38,515 bases of DNA. It comes from Labilithrix sp. GTDB lineage: Bacteria > Myxococcota_A > Polyangia > Polyangiales > Polyangiaceae. This document shows positions 36,281 to 38,515 of this stretch, one piece after another. The DNA lies in assembly GCA_019637195.1 (NCBI GenBank), contig JAHBWA010000080.1, forward strand, positions 1 to 38,515, given 5' to 3'. Under the pieces are notes generated by a model, which was not told where the DNA came from, made no database searches, and saw nothing but the letters and a program-made list of their open reading frames with translations. A program made the translations under genes and the position numbers. Position 1 is the first letter of the stretch; each line of letters starts with the position of its first letter.

Positions 36281-37557
36281 GGGGCACCCTTGCCGTTCGT
36301 GCCCGCCTTGGGCCCGGTGTAGTGGAGCGCGATGCGGTCGCCGACGATCCAGACGTCGTTCGGCCCGCTCCCCCAGACGCCGCGGAGGTCCGGCCTCGGA
36401 CCGAGCGGCAGCTGCGCGCTGACCGGCGTGAGCTTCGTCCCGTCGTAGTGGAGGATCGTCGCGTCATCGCCGACGATCCAGACGTCGCTCGGGCCGCTGC
36501 CCCAGACCGCTCGGAGCGTCTCGGTGACGGGCGAGTCGACCTTCCGCCAGCGATCGTCGTCCTCGCCGATGCGCCGGATGGTGCCGCGCTGGCCCACCGC
36601 CCAGACGTCGCCTGCGGACGTCCCGCCGACGGCCTCGAGCGTGTGCTCGGACTGGGCGTCGACCGCGCGCCAGGTGAGAGGGTCGCGGTGCTCGACCGGG
36701 ACCGCGCCGCCCGCGTCGGCTTCGTCCGGCGTGCCGTGGAAGGTCAGCGCGCGCTCGTGCGGCACCGCCGCGCTGTTGTCGCCGAGCATCCAGACGTCCG
36801 AGGCCGACGAGCCCCAGATGCTCGTGACCGTCGGCGCGCCCGCCACCGTGCGCCATGTCACGCCGCCGTCGGCGAGCGGGGTCCGCAGCCACTGGTCGCC
36901 GCGCGTCCAGTACTGCCCCGCGACGCCTCGCGTGCGGATGTCGAACGGCACGCCGCCGAGGCGGACGTCGTCGGAGGAGCTCGTCCACACCGAGCGGACG
37001 AGGAGCTGCGTCGACGCGAGGAGCGCGGGGACCGGCGACGGCCGGTTCTCCCACGTGGCCGTGCCGTTCGCGAAGCCGTCGGTGTGCAGGATCACGCCGG
37101 TGCTGGCGACCGCCCACACGTCGTTCGGCCCCGTGCCCCAGATCCCGCGGAGCGTGTTGTAGAGGCCCGTCGGCGTACGCGCCCACGCCTTGCCGTCGTA
37201 GTGCAGGATCGTCCCGCCGGAGCCGATCGCCCAGACGTCGCTCGACGAGCTGCCCCACACACCGGTGAGCATGTCGCCGGTCTCCACGCCCGTCGGCACG
37301 AGGCAGAGCGAGACCGTCTCGCACGGCACGACCTCGGTGGTGCACCCCGGATCGGTGGGCTCGCAGCCCGCCTCGGGCAGGCTCGCCTCGATCTCGGCGT
37401 CGGGGGCGGCGCCGGCCTCCGGGACCGTCACCGTCGGGTCCGGATCGGTCGTGTCTCCGTCGGAGTTCGTCGCGCAGCTCGCGAACGCGGCCACGAGCAT
37501 TCCGAGGGCGGACGCGGAGCCGACCGCGATCCAGCGTGAGCGTGGCTTGCGCTTCAT
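36277..37557 (-). CDS. Seven-repeat beta-propeller lipoprotein
   Basis: 426 aa. ATG 37557 overlaps the stop of the upstream gene by 4 bp. Signal MKRKPRSRWIAVGSASALGM with lipobox ASC (VAAFASC). A linker of Asp/Thr/Pro then Ala/Glu (VPEAGAAPDAEIEASLPEAG) carries two Cys pairs. Seven repeats follow: WGSSSSDVWAIG, WGTGPNDVWAVA, WTSSSDDVRLGG, WGSSASDVWMLG, GGTSAGDVWAVG, WGSGPSDVWIVG and WGSGPNDVWIVG. Each continues as GTILHYDG-type strands. Seven copies predict a closed seven-bladed propeller. Repeats 1, 2, 6 and 7 are closest to each other; repeat 3 has lost the conserved Trp and Val. Outer-surface protein of unknown ligand. Confidence 0.92.
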   Translation of the reverse strand: MKRKPRSRWIAVGSASALGMLVAAFASCATNSDGDTTDPDPTVTVPEAGAAPDAEIEASLPEAGCEPTDPGCTTEVVPCETVSLCLVPTGVETGDMLTGVWGSSSSDVWAIGSGGTILHYDGKAWARTPTGLYNTLRGIWGTGPNDVWAVASTGVILHTDGFANGTATWENRPSPVPALLASTQLLVRSVWTSSSDDVRLGGVPFDIRTRGVAGQYWTRGDQWLRTPLADGGVTWRTVAGAPTVTSIWGSSASDVWMLGDNSAAVPHERALTFHGTPDEADAGGAVPVEHRDPLTWRAVDAQSEHTLEAVGGTSAGDVWAVGQRGTIRRIGEDDDRWRKVDSPVTETLRAVWGSGPSDVWIVGDDATILHYDGTKLTPVSAQLPLGPRPDLRGVWGSGPNDVWIVGDRIALHYTGPKAGTNGKGAP

Positions 37558-38515
37558 TTCGTCACCACTCCGCCGTCGCAAGGCGCGACGAGACACTGGC
37601 CGTTGACGCAGGGTTGGCCCTCGGCGAAGTCGCACGCATTGCCGCACGCCCCGCAGTTCGCCGGGTGCGAGCCGAGGTCGACCTCGCAGCCGTCGATCGG
37701 ATCGCCGTTGCAGTCGGCGAACCCGGGCTCGCAGACGCGCCCGCACACGCCCTTCTCGCAGGTCGCGACCTGGTTGACGCCGGCCGGACAGACGATCCCG
37801 CACGCCCCGCAGTTCTTCGGATCGTTCCGGAAGTCGATGCAGGCGGTCGCGTCTCGCCCGGCGAGCGGATACGGGCACTCGCCGAGGCCGAGCGCTCCGC
37901 ACGCGTCGCTGCACTCGGGGCCGTTGCCCTGGTCCCGGCAGACCTGACCGGGGGAGCACTTCACGCCGCACGCGCCGCAGTGCTCCGGGTTCGTGCGCAG
38001 GTTCGTCTCGCAGCCGTCGGACGCGCAGCCGAGGCCGAGGTCGCGGTTGCAGTCTCCGAACCCGTAGTGGCACTTGAGGGCGCCGCACGCGCGGTCCCCG
38101 CAGCCGTAGAAGCTCTCCGCGGGGATCGGGTCGCAACCGTCGTCCGGGAAGGGCGGGCACTCGTTGTGGCAGGCGCCGCAGTTCATGTCGTCGAAGCGCG
38201 TGTCGACGCAGTCGCCGCCGCAGTCGACGAGGCCGCTCGGGCAGCCGCACTGGCCGGAGATGCAGCGCACGCCGGGCGCGCACTTGATCCCGCACCCGCC
38301 GCAGTTCTCGTCGTCTTTGCCTACGTTCGTCTCGCAGCCGTCGTCGATGATGCCGTTGCAGTCGTAGAAGGGGTCTCCGGCGACGATGCACTCGAAGACG
38401 CACGCGCCCTCCACGCAGCGCGCGCCCATGTTCAGGCCCCGCGCGAGCGCCGTGCACGACACTCCGCACGCGCCGCAGTTCTCCTTGTCGTTGCGCAGGT
38501 TCGTGGCGCAGAGAA
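37554..38515 (-). CDS. NCGACG-repeat Cys-rich surface protein, N-terminus outside window
   Basis: The frame is open to the right window edge: upstream of GTG 38462 it still reads TNLRNDKENCGACG. So the true start and signal lie outside, and 320 codons are visible. The protein is built of repeated disulfide units with the core NCGACGxxC (six visible: KENCGACGVSC, ENCGGCGIKC, MNCGACHNEC, EHCGACGVKC, KNCGACGIVC, ANCGACGNAC). They alternate with DGCETNLR-, DCNGDPIDGCEVDLG- and GQCLV-type segments. This repeat is common in large secreted myxobacterial proteins, sometimes mislabelled as an enzyme; it is a stalk or adhesion module. The stop overlaps the next propeller gene by 4 bp (ATGA), making it the first visible gene of the five-gene surface set. 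Confidence 0.9.
   Translation of the reverse strand, partial: LCATNLRNDKENCGACGVSCTALARGLNMGARCVEGACVFECIVAGDPFYDCNGIIDDGCETNVGKDDENCGGCGIKCAPGVRCISGQCGCPSGLVDCGGDCVDTRFDDMNCGACHNECPPFPDDGCDPIPAESFYGCGDRACGALKCHYGFGDCNRDLGLGCASDGCETNLRTNPEHCGACGVKCSPGQVCRDQGNGPECSDACGALGLGECPYPLAGRDATACIDFRNDPKNCGACGIVCPAGVNQVATCEKGVCGRVCEPGFADCNGDPIDGCEVDLGSHPANCGACGNACDFAEGQPCVNGQCLVAPCDGGVVTK

Overview
This is a very GC-rich window with strong G/C preference at third codon positions. It is dominated by lipoprotein genes whose mature N-termini are low-complexity Asp/Gly/Ala/Pro linkers. It also carries a PrkA-type kinase, an FHA-GAF-sigma54 activator, RCC1 and 'GSGPxDVWxVG' beta-propellers, NCGACG cysteine repeats and an IgGFc-binding-type protein. 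This combination suggests a myxobacterium-like member of the Myxococcota (Polyangia). That is inferred from protein style only; no rRNA or other phylogenetic marker is present.

Layout. 1-3981 (minus): three exported lipoproteins. The first runs off the left edge. The second carries a Hint (intein/hedgehog-type) autoprocessing domain directly behind its lipid-anchor cysteine. The third is cysteine-rich. 4189-6252 (minus): a complete PrkA-family serine kinase. 6807-12640 (plus): a YXWXXXXWGW-rich lipoprotein with a repeat-built Ser/Pro tail, a small lipoprotein, folK, a small Cys-rich lipoprotein, and a 570-aa lipoprotein that may be a papain/NlpC-like hydrolase behind a possible sigma54 promoter.

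12793-21315 is a type I-G (formerly I-U) CRISPR-Cas locus read leftwards. The order is csb1 (Cas7), csb2 (Cas5-Cas6 fusion), cas3 (helicase followed by a C-terminal HD nuclease) and a Csb3/Cas8-like subunit. The four genes have overlapping start/stop codons. About 0.44 kb of leader follows, then an array of 15 identical 36-bp repeats with 14 spacers of 37-38 bp. The repeat reads in the same direction as the cas genes. No cas1, cas2 or cas4 is visible in the window, so this is an interference-only locus as far as can be seen. About 1.5 kb upstream of csb1 has no convincing gene and may hold decayed coding DNA.

22804-25384 (plus): a thrombospondin-type-3 calcium-repeat lipoprotein and a secreted probable beta-barrel protein. 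25448-29938 (minus): a HEAT-like lipoprotein translationally coupled (GTGA) to an FHA-GAF-AAA+-Fis sigma54 activator, followed by a WG-repeat lipoprotein. 30317-31678 (plus): an unrecognised lipoprotein. 31779-38515 (minus): a tight five-gene set. A partial NCGACG-repeat protein, two seven-repeat beta-propeller lipoproteins, a seven-repeat RCC1 lipoprotein and an IgGFc-binding-type lipoprotein are linked by 4-bp overlaps or short gaps. It looks like a co-expressed cell-surface adhesion or recognition module.

The points most worth a second look are the Hint domain placed to cut a lipoprotein from its anchor, the adaptation-free I-G locus with perfectly uniform repeats, the FHA-activator/HEAT-lipoprotein pair with a palindrome in its promoter region, and several gene-end duplications.
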